Position numbers and translations under genes: made by a program
Notes under the pieces: generated by a model
Databases searched by the model: none
What the model was told of the DNA's origin: nothing
What the model saw: the letters and a program-made list of their open reading frames with translations, nothing else
Source of the DNA: Microglena sp. YARC
Taxonomy: Eukaryota > Chlorophyta > Chlorophyceae > Chlamydomonadales > Chlamydomonadaceae
DNA: 64,000 nt
Assembly: GCA_022414725.1 (NCBI GenBank)
Contig: JAJSRW010001619.1
Coordinates: 1-64,000 of the forward strand
Reading direction: 5' to 3'
Shown: one piece after another, positions 46,301 to 57,167 of the stretch
Layout of the letters: the number at the start of each line of letters is the position of its first letter
Position numbering within the stretch: position 1 is the first letter of the stretch

Positions 46301-47146
46301 CAATTTCAGAGCAGTCTATAAAAGGCAAAAAACACGAAGCCATAGCTTAATATTTTGCACCCACCTCGACGGATTCGTCCACAGCGGCCTGGGCGGCATC
46401 GACACCAGACCTAGTAAGCACCAAGTTGGCTCGGCGGGTCACACGGGGGGCAAGACGGGCTCTGAGGGGTGCGCCCACAGCACGAGTAGCTGCAAGGGAG
46501 CAAATAGTCTAAGTAAGGACTAGCAGTCTGTACGTGGCAAGTTAGAAAGGGACCAGCTCGCAAGCTATCAAGGAAAACATTGGACAAGCTTCCGTCTGCC
46601 GTTTCCCACTAAGGGGGCACTCAGGGGGGCAAATATATCAGCGGGTTTGATTAGTGATGCTGGTGAAGGCCCTGTGCAGTGGGCGGTGATAGCGCATCGT
46701 GCGGTCAGGAAGGAAAGCTGCACGAGGGAAGGCGCTGGTGGGAAGAGGGTGGAGCACGCCCGCTGGGGGACAGTCGGTCAGGCAAGGGGAGCGAGCGATG
46801 CAGTCCGAACCGAGGGATTGAACTGATTTTGAACTTTTCAGCCCAGGAGAGGATAACGCAAGGGTCGGTGTCAGCCTTGTGTCAGTCAGCTGCCCAGTCA
46901 GAGGGTGCGATACTTATCGGTGACAATATCCGAGGTGCGTCGACAGCAGCGAGAGGGGGTGGTATTTAGCATCGCATGCATCGAATAGTCGCTGCCCAGA
47001 GCGGGAGGCTTCACGAAGCGATGGGCAAGAAACAGATCGGCAAGGAAGGACAACCCGATGATCCTGACACAACACCTCTGCGAGACGAGTCGTCCTCTAT
47101 CCAGCCTACCTGAGATCCTAGACTGCATCATCATCTTGCAAGACAT
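39904..47146 (-). CDS. Plastid-type thioredoxin (WCGPC), 5 exons
   Basis: Disulfide oxidoreductase of the thioredoxin fold. Minus-strand exons 47110-47146, 46365-46489, 42637-42724, 41430-41570 and 39904-40037 have phases 1, 0, 1 and 1 and give about 174 aa. Residues 1 to about 42 ([12 protein letters not shown], then Arg/Ala-rich with [15 protein letters not shown]) look like a chloroplast transit peptide. The active site is WCGPC (92-96) in [13 protein letters not shown], and the cis-proline is in GIKVLPTF (Pro141), followed by RLYKDG. The start at 47146 is chosen because it gives a transit-like leader and a phase-correct join to exon 2. Exon 1 is short and is the least certain part. A Trp codon is formed across the exon 4/5 junction where Leu is usual. 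Introns 2 and 4 and the 3' flank are full of tandem copies of exon ends; intron 3 carries MITEs and a kinase-intron homologue. The exact thioredoxin subtype is not assigned. Confidence 0.9.
40038..40316 (-). repeat. Duplicated 5' end of thioredoxin exon 5 with acceptor
   Basis: Two extra copies of the exon 5 start (minus: TATGATGCAG|GGGCTA..GGCTTTGGGCATC) lie at about 40126-40160 and 40205-40245, separated by GT repeats and G-runs. The second copy has changed the AG context (TATTATGCAG). Confidence 0.88.
40700..40850. repeat. ~53-bp tandem repeat, three units
   Basis: Units contain ACATGTANGAAAGGGGTCA followed by CAGAATTCATCAGA. They lie within thioredoxin intron 4. Confidence 0.85.
40905..41155. 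mobile_element. MITE family A copy (thioredoxin intron 4)
   Basis: Terminal inverted repeats: left TTTTTCTTTTCAGCTAAAAG followed by CAGCAGATTCTTAGCAGCTC, right GAGAGCTGCCTAGAAGCTG followed by CTGCTCAAAGCCGAAAAG. No coding capacity. Same family as 38034-38225, 38560-38755 and 42140-42310. Confidence 0.8.
41165..41429 (-). repeat. Tandem copies of thioredoxin exon 4 donor fused to MITE A ends
   Basis: The minus-strand exon 4 end (GACAGCAAGAAGT|GTGAGTGGACC) is present at 41420 (true) and in copies at about 41292-41330 and 41178-41215. Each copy is followed by a right end of MITE family A (GAGCTGCCTAGAAGCTGCTG) and a GAAAAGAAAACGG tract. The amplified block therefore includes both exon end and transposon end. 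Confidence 0.85.
41590..41770 (+). repeat. GTGTGTGCTAGTGTG microsatellite and a partial copy of thioredoxin exon 4
   Basis: GT-rich tract in thioredoxin intron 3. Just beyond it, 41828-41896 repeats the exon 4 start in minus orientation (core TGCAAGCTGATTGCCCCCATGG), with CC changed around the active-site codons. Confidence 0.85.
42115..42320. mobile_element. MITE family A copy (thioredoxin intron 3)
   Basis: Left end TTTCGGCTACGAGCAGCAGC continuing TTCTAGGCAGCTCTCC, right end GGAGCTGCCTAGAAGCTGG. The first left-end bases (CTTTTCGGCT) are duplicated. Confidence 0.8.
42340..42500. mobile_element. MITE family B copy, short version
   Basis: Shares with 8950-9310 the blocks GGAACGGCAA(A/C)TAATATTAG, AAATAAATTCAAA..TCTGGTGAGAC and the right end ATTCACTAACATAGCCGACCC. 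Confidence 0.75.
42533..42622 (-). repeat. Single copy of the kinase intron-3 unit inside thioredoxin intron 3
   Basis: On the minus strand, about 83 nt (GCTTGGTGTGGCGGCGTGACC through AAGTATAAGAACC-like blocks to ACTTGAACTCAAGGCAGTG) match the unit at 27763-27845 with roughly nine differences. It starts about 28 nt after the thioredoxin exon 3 donor, as the kinase unit starts about 8 nt after the kinase exon 3 donor. The match includes the intron-to-exon junction found only between array units in the kinase gene. Confidence 0.85.
42725..44460 (-). repeat. Array of thioredoxin exon 3 5' ends with acceptor
   Basis: Thirteen extra units of about 131-141 bp lie in intron 2 in front of the true exon 3. 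In + orientation each holds CCAGTCC(C/T)(A/T)TGAACTCATCC or a close variant. On the minus strand each has an acceptor-like CCCAG or CCAG, the first ~60 nt of exon 3 (QVLAG.DEFKGL codons) and then ACACACTTCCACACACAAAC. The six copies nearest the true exon are nearly identical; those near 43580-44400 are more diverged and form alternating subtypes. Confidence 0.93.
44605..44960. repeat. Dispersed family F, tandem pair of dimers
   Basis: GTTACAGTCTAGGGGTAGCC and GTTACAGTCCAGGAGGTAGCC blocks occur in order twice (44607-44760 and 44815-44960). Diverged copies of the same motif lie at 23498-23556, 24110-24175 (inverted), 35725-35790 and 57500-57560. Confidence 0.75.
45010..45890 (+). repeat. GTATGTGCATGGGT / GTGTGTGCAAGG minisatellite
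   Basis: About 75 degenerate 12-bp units in thioredoxin intron 2. They give Met/Cys/Gly/Val frames on + and Thr/His/Pro frames on -. Not coding. Confidence 0.92.
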
Positions 47147-48236
47147 CGTGAGCGTAGAGAGCGTGGGTGAGGAACGGAGAATGGACAAGAACCAAATGGT
47201 AAAGGGCGCCGGACGCGAATCTGCATTTGGGGGACCAGGATCATCTACCGCCGCGAAGCCCTAAGCCCTAACTGTTCGCCCCCCAAACCGCAAGAGACTG
47301 GACTCCAGAGTCGTCTAGAGCAGGGCGGAGTACCACGAGGCCTACGCTCGCCTACGTCGGCGTCGGATCGGAACCCCGACTCTGCCCGACTCTGCCCCAA
47401 CTACGAGATCCAAGGTATAGAATTGGCGTCTAGCGGCAACTTTCGAATGCCGGATTTTCGTGATTATTCCGACACCAGCAGTACGAAGTGGTCGGAAGTA
47501 GTCGGAATTCGTCTCGAAAACAAAATTCCGGCAAACAATCTCACCTATCTAGCCTCAAATTGCAGCTATCGCGTTATAATTGATCGTGCTCGAAGTCAGG
47601 GGACGACGTGGAGTTTGAAGAAAGTTAGATGGGAAACCGTAAACGACACCTTGGAGTTGGCCCAGGGAAGGGAAGAGTCACTGGTCTCGGAAGCTTGGGG
47701 CGGGGGGGTCCGACAAACTCCAGGGTTCAGGTGGGCTAGGATATCACGGGCTCTGAGGCTTTTGTTTTTATTACGAGCCCTTGCGCGCGCATTATTTTTC
47801 CTTTTGCAAATCTACTTCGATGTCTGTGACAGCGCGGCGGGCATCGTTTGACTCATGCCACGTCCGCAATTGCGCTGGTCAGGTCGAAACCGTCTTTCTT
47901 AAGCTTTTGTTTTTCGCTTCAGCCCTTGAGAGCCCAACTATATACTTTTCGCAATCTCTATAGATCACTCTTAAAAGCGCAGTTCCGGGCATCGTTTGCA
48001 GAGATGTACCAGAGGTCGCAAACTGACTGGCTTGGCCAAGGAAGCCCAGCTCCCTGGGCTCGGCTGTTGCTGATGGGTCACTTAGAAGGCCTAAACAAAG
48101 ACCAGAACGCCCGACAAGTTTCAAGGCTTGTAGCCTTGAAGGCTAAGATTCAAGAAAGGAGGAGGACTTTTGCGGCTCTTCTAGGAGTGACTCACCTCGC
48201 CCCCTCCAGGGCCTGGAGACACGTCTACAGCAGCGT
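47147..48236. other. Thioredoxin upstream region, no further gene confirmed
   Basis: Two overlapping + frames (47423-47851, 47848-48273) are open but unrecognised, and the second runs into the Copia LTR. This stretch should contain the thioredoxin promoter on the minus strand; no TATA box is obvious. Confidence 0.45.
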
Positions 48237-48241
48237 CTACA

Positions 48242-48487
48242 TGTTATTCACCGGGTTTCACCGGCTCACCTAGAGTGACTTAGAGTGCACAGGTCTCCCT
48301 CCTGCTGCACTGTACTGCGATGCCGCTGCCAGCTATGGCACGGACTCTGATGCCGGTACCCTGAGGTGCCGCGCCATCTCAGTACTTCCTCCTAGCGCAT
48401 TGATCGAATGCTCATCTAACTGTAAAGATCTTATCCTTACCGTCTTCCCCTCGTCTCTGTGCTTTGCACATACTCCGGAAATTCACA
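48242..48487 (+). repeat. 5' LTR of outer Copia element
   Basis: Begins TGTTATTCACCGGG and ends GGAAATTCACA. The internal region starts with GGTTACGGTCCC, where the primer-binding site should lie; I could not match it to a tRNA. Confidence 0.93.
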
Positions 48488-48940
48488 GGTTACGGTCCCA
48501 TTCGCTTTAGATTGTCCTTGCTTGACGGTATTCCGAGCTGAAGGACATTTTGATTGTTGTCGCGCGGAGCGCTCAATTGAAAGGATCGAGTAAGGCTCTC
48601 CACCCGACAAGAACCTCCCCGCTGGGACACCACTCTTGTGCGGTATATCATCCGCGTATCCGGATTGATTCTGCTCCATTGAGCCTCAAGCTGTCGTCCA
48701 GCACACCCCACTGACAACCATCTCCACCACCACTGCGCCCCCACCACCCCCCTTCCCATCTCCCACGTCCCGTTGCGTAAGCAACCTCAGCCACCTCTCC
48801 GCCAACTCCTGACCTATCAACTCTCCAAATCTCTCCCCAGTTGGCCTCCACCTCCGACTGTCTCCTGCCCCCCTACCTACATCCCGTTGCATCAGAAATC
48901 TCTGCCGCCCTATCTCTACAACTGTTCTGTCGCCATCACT

Positions 48941-50497
48941 ATGCGGCATGATGCAACCAACGAGACTGGCCGTCGTCAGACCTTCATCTTCCACCAACAC
49001 TTCTTCCAAGATTGGCTTGAATCTATGGAAGCTGAACTCAAGGTATCCCACTGCTACTTTTCCCCTGGATCTAACAGCCTGCCTAAGTTTCAGATAGAAT
49101 ATATCCTTGCGCACCTTTCAGAACCTATCAGAAAGCATTACAAGTACCACAACGATCCATACGACATACTAGAAGCACTCAGATCCAAATATGACATCAA
49201 ATCCAAACCTCGACAGCAATCACCTGTCGCAGCCGAATCAGCCGCATCCAATGTCCCAGCATACGACGGACTTGCATCATCTACCCCTACTGCATCTCAT
49301 CCTCCTTCGTATGCCCTCCATGCTTCCCCACGCACGAATCGCATGGCAGTAAACTGGATCATGGACACAGGAGCTACCTCCCACATGACAGGAGACGAAT
49401 CACTATTGTATGACATACATGACATATTCCCTCATATCAGAGTTCAGACTGCATCAGGCCATACTAACATTACCAGATCTGGAAATGCCCTGATCAGAGG
49501 AGACAATGGCATGATCCACAACCTCAGAAATTTTCACCTCAATGATGACCCTAACACTCCCAACCTCATGTCTTTGGCTGCAGCCATCAAAGCCAATCCT
49601 TCTATGTTAGTTCAGTTTGATTCTCAGGCCTGCACTATGACCATCAATAACAAAGTCATCATAACTGGATCAAAGAACAAGAATCTCTACCTCACTCCCA
49701 CCCTTGTCCCTGACAATACCCTTATCCATGGGACATGTCTGAACATAGCCATGGCCGCCATTTCCAGAACCACACACCAAACAGCAGAACTTCTTCACAA
49801 CAGATATGGTCACCTTGCCTACAGCAGTTTAGTTAGACTCATTTCTGAACACATGGTCACAGGCACAGATGTCACCACTGCAGCCTGCAACAAAATGAGG
49901 AAGCAGACGTGTGAGATATGCGTCCTCTCAAAAATGGACAAGAACCCCTACCCCACATCATCCACACGTGCAAAAAGACCAATGGCAATCATCCACATTG
50001 ACATGAGTGGAAAGATGAAAGTGCCAAGTCTAAACGGCAGCATATACTTCCAAGGCATTCTAGATGACCACTCAAAGTACTCTATAGTCACATTCCACAA
50101 ACACAAACACTAAGTGCCCGTAGAAACCATGTATGAACTGGAACGGTATGAACTCCTGACAGAAAACAAAATAGGCACTATTTTCTGTGACAATGGATCA
50201 GAGTACATCTGCACCCGTTTCAAAAACTGGTGCAAAAAGAAAGGCATCACCCTCAACTTCACATTCCCTAACAATCCATCCACAAGTGGAGCAGCAGAAC
50301 GTCTGAACCGCACTCTCCATGACAGGGCCTGTGCACTCCTCCTCTCATCCAAATTTCCTGAAAGATACTGGGCTGACATGGTGAAAAATGCTAGCATCCT
50401 AAGAAACCTCAGCCCCACCTCTGACTCAGACAAAACTCCCTATGAGATGTTCCATGGAATCAAGCCTAAGATTGATCACCTCAGAACCATTGGGTGC
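48941..50497 (+). pseudogene. Copia gag-pol, first part (short gag, protease, integrase), broken
   Basis: The first ATG in the open frame is 48941. A short gag-like stretch (FFQDWLESMEAEL) is followed after about 100 residues by the protease motif WIMDTGATSHMTGD. No CCHC zinc knuckle is visible, so gag looks deleted or compressed. Then comes the GAG-pre-integrase zinc site (HNRYGHL..CEICVLSKM) and the integrase core with HIDMSGKM (first D), FCDNGSEY (second D) and the E in TSGAAERLNR. An in-frame TAA at 50111-50113 cuts the integrase between the first and second catalytic residues; the same frame then stays open to the insertion point at 50497. Confidence 0.9.
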
Positions 50498-50816
50498 TGT
50501 CAGCATGAATTGCAGTGCTCTCACGCGTTTTATGACTTGGTGACTACTTATGTACTTCCTTAGAACTATCGGCTCTGCCAGTACTGTGCCAGCTTCCCGT
50601 AGGCTGTGTCATCCTTCTTGACTTAGTGACAGCTTCCTGTTGGCTGCGTCACCTGTATAGCCTGTACCCTTATCAGGGTACAGGCTGCCGCTCCTTCCTC
50701 CACTGGTGCCCCTTAATGGGTCTCCTGTGCTTGTAACTTACTCTCGTCTCCGCATTTATAGATTGGCGTGTCTGCCCACACTTTGTCCACTCTCCGGAGT
50801 GTTATCCAAGCTGATA
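50498..50816 (+). repeat. 5' LTR of nested element
   Basis: Starts TGTCAGCATGAATTGC and ends AAGCTGATA. It contains an internal CTGTACCCTTATCAGGGTACAG hairpin, made of CTGTACCCT / AGGGTACAG arms. Confidence 0.88.
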
Positions 50817-53800
50817 GGTTATACGGTCCTTCATTTACTACCACTGCTTTACGATGCAACTTCCGCGAGGACCTCCCGCTAATTTTGAGAAACTCCATGA
50901 CATGGATGGTCTTTCCTGGACGCGCGGGATGCGCACTATCATTCTCAGCGATGGCTGCGACCGAGTCCTTCCAACGGAGGACCTGCTCCTCTTGATGATT
51001 GGCTAGATGTTTGTGCGCCAGCGGCCTCTGCTAACGGTCATGAGAGTCCTTCCGCCATCGTGGAAGTACCCCCCCCCCCAGTCATTCCTCCACCTTCTCT
51101 TCCTTTTCCTCCCCTGCCGTCTGTCGCCTCCTCCCGTCTGTCGTAGATGACTTTGACGTGCAGACTCAAGTCGGCGACTAGCCTGGACATCGGTGGAGAT
51201 ACCCTGTCTTCGTCTGCTCGCGTCCTTGCCGTCGCTATCATATCTCCGGTGTTTGAGGCTCTGCCTGCATACCGGAGGTTGCCAAGCCGACCAAGCTCCC
51301 TGCTGATGTCTACGTCGTCTGTGCCCCCTTTGCTCTGCCCAGCCGACGGTCGGCTACTGGCATGAGCTTGCGCTCTAGTGGCTCTGTGCTACCTTCTGGA
51401 GAATTTTTTCGATCAAGCTGGCGGATCGCCGGCACTGCCGTAGGGTTCGCCATAGGAGAACGACCTACGCGTCTGGACCTGGAGATTCTGGAGGTGGTAG
51501 GAAGCAGGGGGGTATGGTCAGCACCACTACGGGTGCTGCTCCCTCTACCCCCAACCGGGTGAGTCGAGCGATAGAGGGGGGGACTTGGGATTGACTGATC
51601 ATCGACGGAAGGATATTAGGACCTTTACATGCCTCGGCTCTGCCCTTCGCATCCTAGCAATAAATTTTCGAATTCTGCCCTTGCGATTTGCGATTTTCTA
51701 CCATTGGTGCGATTTTCTGCACCAGGTGCGACTTGCTGCACTGTCATTCTCGTCTCCTTTTTCCCATACCTCTAATCTCGACTTCGACCTAACGCTTCCC
51801 CACCTTCTGTGATCCCAGGTCTCGCAGCGCCGGACTTCGCCCATGCTACAGGCCGAAGTGGACGCCGTCCTGGCCCTAGTCCAGCGGCCGTGGAGGATCT
51901 TTGGCATGATATCTTGATGGATATTTTTCTCTCTTAGGCTCCTTGTGACCCCTGGGTGCGTTCCGTGGTTCGACAGAGGTCGCTACTTTGTCTTCCCGTG
52001 CCCCTGGTTTCCCCCTTATGTGTATGCCTTAGCTACGTGAGTTTGGGTTCAAGTGTTTGAGTTCTGATAGGGCTTAGGAATTTTTAGTTAAGTGGTATAG
52101 AGGCGTGGTTGATCTCGATTAGTTGGGGCAGTCATGAGTTGTTGATGATGACACTGCTCAGCAAGGTGCTAGTGTGTTATCTTCGCAATCGCCTGTTCAT
52201 CTAGGGAGATAAGACTCCTTTGGAGCTTTTCTTTGGGGTTGCACCTGATGTGTCGTTGTTGCGTTTGTTTGGTTGCCCTTGCTTTGTCACCTTAGTATTG
52301 GGAAGTCACGCAACAAGCTAGTTAAAAAGGCATTATTTGGTAGACTGGTTGGGTATTCCCTGGTGAGTAAGGGTTATTATATTTGGAATCCGATGTTGCG
52401 CCAGTTAGTAGTGAGTAGTGATGTACTCTCTATCTCCAGTTAGTCTAAACTGTCTTACTGGGCTCTCCCATTAGTATGGGTCCCCGTGCCCGCTTGCATC
52501 CCTCCTGTCATCAAACGGTGATATGTTACGTGGCGCCGGTAATTCCCTACGCCCTTTAACAACCCCAATTGTTGTTGGCTGGCCTGGCTGGGATGTATCA
52601 TTGTTGCATTCTAGACCAGGGCCTGATCTTGCTGTATTGTGTGTGAAGTTTTAGGGCGGGTGGGAGTTGTATATCCAAACTATAATCTTAGCCGAATCTC
52701 AGGGGGTCGCCAGGCCCTCCTCTGTGCCACGTTTTATCGGTGAAGCTTTAGGATTTAGACAGCCTTCGATCATAGTGGTACCTGGATCAGGTCCATTGCC
52801 TAATAGTCGCCAACCTCCGACCACCTCGGATGGCTCGCAGGTGTTGTTAATCCCTTCGCCTCCTGCCATCCCTGGTGGATTATTCGGGTCCAGCCCATGT
52901 GATGATGTAGCCGTTGCCGCATGTGTAAGTGATGATCTTGAACACTGGTCTAGCTTGATACTGCGTATGGCTGGAGTGTTACAGTCAACCCAGGATTCAT
53001 TGTTTTAGGTGCTGCTGGTTCTCATACGTAGGTTAACATGGCCCTATGTGTGGGTGCCTATTCCTCAGCACCGCCTAGACTGTCTTATAGGGTAGTCTAG
53101 ATTGGTGGAGCGTTACAACGCTTTGTTTAGGCAGCTTCCTTTCAGCTGTCTTTCTTGGTTTTGGTGGAAGGTGGTAATTAGTTCAGACCACCGTTATAGC
53201 GTCTTGTTGGTTTCTGTCTCGTAGTTCCATAGGCAGATGGTTCTATCGGTGGAGCTCATCATAGATTGGCTATTTCTTTTTACTCCACACTGTTTTTAGA
53301 TCACCAGCCCCTTAGGTGATTAGAGCTTTTTGTGGAGTGTAGTAGTTGTTTCCCTTCGGATTTTAATGTTAATTGGTGGGCTGGGTACGCTTGCAGTTGT
53401 ACTTGCAGATGTACCGCCGCTCACCTCTTTCTTGTTTTCCGAGTGTATTTCAAGCGCCCTTTCAGTCCATCCTTTGCAGTCAATTCTTTGACGTCCTTTT
53501 TTATGCGTTTACTATTTTTCAAGTGGACAATAAGTTTTCTGTACTGTGTTTGTACATCTAAACTCCTATTGTTCATTGAACTGTGTTTCCTTTGTTGGTT
53601 ACCAGTTTCTTGAAATTTATCTCCGCATCCTTTGGATTTTCAGTTGCTGCAGGTTTGGTTTGCTTGTGGTTAGGCGCTTGGTTTGTCTTGCGTGTACAAG
53701 TTCTTTGCGGTGCGATACCCACCTCCTAGAATGTTTTTCGTTAGTGCCGTAGCTGGGGATTTCTGATAATTAACTTTCATAAATCTTCTTACTTCCATCT

Positions 53801-54281
53801 TTGAGTAAGAAACCAGTTCATCATGGTTTTTTCATCCCAACCTAGTCATGGATTCTATGCTAAGAATAGTTTTTACGGTAGTGGATTTTTCCATCGCCTT
53901 TTTTTTTTTTTAGTGGACTTTGGTGTCCTCTTGTCTGCGTCCTTTAGGCTTTGATTCTCTCGTGTGCTGCTCTCACACGATATTTCAATCTGTCTCTTTG
54001 GTTATCATTGATTGGCGTTAGGTTACTATTCCCGGATCGGGTTTTCTATACCGTTGTTCCCCAACTTAGGTATTCGGTTTTTTCATCTTTTTCTACCTTG
54101 GCAAACTTTTGTTTTTGCCTTGTTTCATTCCTTCCTTTAACCCTTTGGGTTTCATTTGAAGTTCTCTCGATTTTTCGGAGTTCTTTGATTTTTTTTTTCT
54201 TCCTCTGTTACATATAGTTCTATGTCCCCAGTGCCATAGGTGGAGAAGTAGTATTGTATGTCACCTGTGTCATAGGTGGAG
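50817..54281 (+). other. Interior of nested LTR element apart from the integrase remnant
   Basis: 50817-52139 holds short unrelated open frames in C/T-rich sequence with a C-run at 51068. 52441-54281 becomes T-rich and has no recognised domain. No PPT other than short purine stretches before 54282 (GGTGGAG) is evident. Confidence 0.6.
52140..52440 (+). pseudogene. Decayed Copia integrase C-terminal remnant
   Basis: YLRNR, KTPLELFFGVAPDVS and LRLFGCPCF in one frame, then KSRNKLVKKALFGR, LVGYSL and GYYIWNP in other frames, match the usual TPxELWxGxKPDVSHLRxFGC to GYS..KGYRIWDP order. Stops and shifts interrupt it. This is the only protein homology seen inside the nested element. Confidence 0.75.
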
Positions 54282-54600
54282 TGTCAGCATGAATTGCAGT
54301 GCTCTCACGCGTTTTATGACTTGGTGACTACTTATGTACTTCCTTAGAACTATCGGCTCTGCCAGTACTGTGCCAGCTTCCCGTAGGCTGTGTCATCCTT
54401 CTTGACTTAGTGACAGCTTCCTGTTGGCTGCGTCACCTGTATAGCCTGTACCCTTATCAGGGTACAGGCTGCCGCTCCTTCCTCCACTGGTGCCCCTTAA
54501 TGGGTCTCCTGTGCTTGTAACTTACTCTCGTCTCCGCATTTATAGATTGGCGTGTCTGCCCACACTTTGTCCACTCTCCGGAGTGTTATCCAAGCTGATA
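54282..54600 (+). repeat. 3' LTR of nested element
   Basis: Reads identically to the 5' copy and is followed directly by GGTGC and the resumed outer pol frame. Confidence 0.88.
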
Positions 54601-54605
54601 GGTGC

Positions 54606-56834
54606 ACAGCCTACGTCCACATACCACCCAAATCCAGGACATGGAAGTTTGCACCGTCAGCCAAAATCACTAGACTCATTGGTTACTCACACATCAGAAA
54701 AGCTTACAGAGTTGTAGACTCCAACCATAAGATCTTTGATGCTAGAGACATCACTTTCAATGAGTCTGAGAACCTGGCAGGAAAGAATGGATTCCCAGGT
54801 GCAGATGCTGAGATTTTAGGCATGTATGAAGAAGACACCCCTGTTGAACCTGATGAAGACACTCCCTCTCCATCCCACTCTCCCTCAGAAAACAAAGCCA
54901 TTGAAGCCTTACGGGAAAGAAACAAAGCCGACATGGAAGCATGGGGATCACCAGAAGATATAGATGATAGCTACCTGCCCAGTTCTATGCACCAGCAACA
55001 AACCATTGCCCCACAACAGAGTGCACATCAACCCAACAACACTGTTGAACAAAGAAATGAACACAACCCCACACAGTCACAGACAAATGACCTCCCCAAT
55101 CTCATGGCATCACAAGACAATGCACCAGGACATGCACTCACCTCTCCTGCACCAGCACAACAACAAGACTCAACCCCTCCACCAGAACCTGCTCTAACAC
55201 AACCTCGCCGTAGTGGCAGAGAAAGGCATGCACCTAACCACCTAGCATTTCTAGCTGCAGACCAGATAATCATACCCAAGAATGAAAGAGAATCACTGGC
55301 TTGCCCTCAAGCCAAGGATTGGAAGTCTGCCATGGATGAAGAACTAGCAGCACTAGCAGAAATGAACACCTGGACACTAGCAGAACTCCCACATGGAGCC
55401 AAAGCCATAGGTACTGAATGGGTCTTTGACATCAAACAATCAGTGGATGGCCAGCTAGTCAGGTACAAAGCTCGTTTAGTAGCAAAAGGATATGCTCAAC
55501 GTCCTGGCATGGACTATGATGAAGTCTTTGCACCAGTTGCCAAGCATGATACCATCAGGTACATCCTGTCCATGGCTGCATACCCCTCGGCACATCTTGC
55601 TCAGCTTGATGTCTCCACAGCATTTCTCAATGGAGTAGTGGAAGAGGAACTGTACTGTTCTCAACCCCCAGGGTTTGAAATAGATCACAGGGTTTGCCGC
55701 ATGTGGAAAGGCCTATATGGTCTGAAGCAAGCATCAAGGCAGTGGTATCTCAAAGTCAAGGAGGATATGACAGCCATTGGCTTCAGAGAAGTTGATGTTG
55801 ACCAGGGCCTCTTCCTGCTCCCTGGGCCAACTACAAAACCCCTCATCTGGGTCCTCCTCTGGGTCGATGATTTTATCCTGCTGTCATTTGACAAGGACAT
55901 CCTGCAGCAGTACAAAGACAAAATCATGAAGCTCTACAAGACCAGAGATCTCGGAGAACCATCTGTCTTTGTAGGCTATGAGATCACCAGAGATGCAACT
56001 GCTGGAACACTCCACATCTGTCAATCCAGGTTCACTCAAGATATACTCAGAGCACACAGCATGCTTCATGAGCCCAACAGCACCAGGTTCCCCATCCCAC
56101 TGCAGCCTGATGCTCCCCTCCCTTATCCTGAAAAGGACACCTTAGACACTGGTCTCCCCCTTGCCCAGATTGTAGGATCCCTCAACTACCTGGCAGTCAA
56201 CACCAGACCTGACATTGCCCAGGCTGTTAACAGATTGGCTAGGCACAGTGCTCACCCCCTCCATGACCACATGGAAGCTGCAACTGGTATTCTCAAGTAC
56301 CTCTCCAACACCCCTGACCATGGGATCACCTACACCCACTCCAAGAAACTGCTCACTGGCTACTGTGATTCTGACCATGCTGCCTGCCCTATCACAAGGA
56401 AGTCCACAACAGGCTATGTCTTCCTCAACCAGGGAGGAGCCATCTCATGGGCATCCAAAATCCAAGCATCTGCCACTGCCCTGTCCACCACAGAAGCTGA
56501 GTTCATGGCAGCTACCTCTGCAGCCCAAGAAGGAATGTGGTTGAGGAAACTGCAATTCTCTGCCACAGGTACCATGCCCCCTGCACTTACCATTAATGGT
56601 GACAACCAAGCTGCACTCAGTGCATGGAACCAAGAGAAGCTCTCATCCAGGCTCAAGCATATGGAAACAAGATTCCACTTCCTCAAAGAGCAATCCAAGA
56701 AGGAAGGCATCAAGCTCAACTGGATCCCCACTGCTGCCAACATGGCTGACATGCTCACCAAAGCCCTGCCCAGATCCAAGTTCTGTGCATTCAGACAGCA
56801 GATTGGCTGCACTGGCAAGCTCAAGCTTGACTAA
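54606..56834 (+). pseudogene. Copia pol, second part (reverse transcriptase and RNase H)
   Basis: The frame resumes at 54606, in phase with the part ending at 50497, once the nested element and one GGTGC copy are set aside. Seen: integrase C-terminal tail, then RT with WVFDIKQ, ARLVAKGYAQ, LDVSTAFLNG, LYGLKQASRQWY and the catalytic LLWVDDF; RNase H with GYCDSDHA, RKSTTGYVF and STTEAEFMA; and a C-terminal MLTKALP. No stop or frameshift is seen in this part, which ends with TAA at 56832-56834. It lacks its own start because it is severed from gag. Confidence 0.92.
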
Positions 56835-57167
56835 TCTTGTCAATATCCCTGAAGCCCCTCTGAGGACGTACTAGACTTCCTGACAGATCAAAGTTCAAGA
56901 CTTTTCCTAGATATTGATTGATTGCATCATTACTGACTGCTTTCTTCTATTTGAGTTTTGACCTGAGCAGAGATCCTGTCCCACAGGACATTTTTGAACC
57001 ATTTCTTCCTACACCTGAGCCCCCTTTCTGCCTGCCCTCTTAAGTCAGTCAAGTTTTATCATACATAGCATAGCTGCTTATGAATATTTAAAGTCCTTCT
57101 AGTTTTCTTTAAACTCCTCTAATTCCCGGAATTCTCCAACATGAAGAATGCCAGGAATTTGGGGGGA

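Larger units (their letters stand above)
50498..54600 (+). mobile_element. Nested non-autonomous LTR retrotransposon
   Basis: LTRs at 50498-50816 and 54282-54600 (319 bp each, TGTCAGCATG..CCAAGCTGATA) show no difference by my reading. The duplication GGTGC is at 50493-50497 and 54601-54605 and restores the outer pol frame exactly. The 3.46-kb interior has no long gag-pol frame. At about 52140-52440 it has a decayed Copia integrase tail in several frames (TPLELFFGVAPDVS, LLRLFGCPC, then LFGRLVGYS and GYYIWNP). Mobilisation in trans by a relative is the likely explanation. Confidence 0.88.

Noticed and set aside
47423..48273. Two overlapping plus-strand frames before the Copia LTR
   Set aside because: No motif, and the second continues into the LTR; more likely non-coding sequence upstream of thioredoxin.
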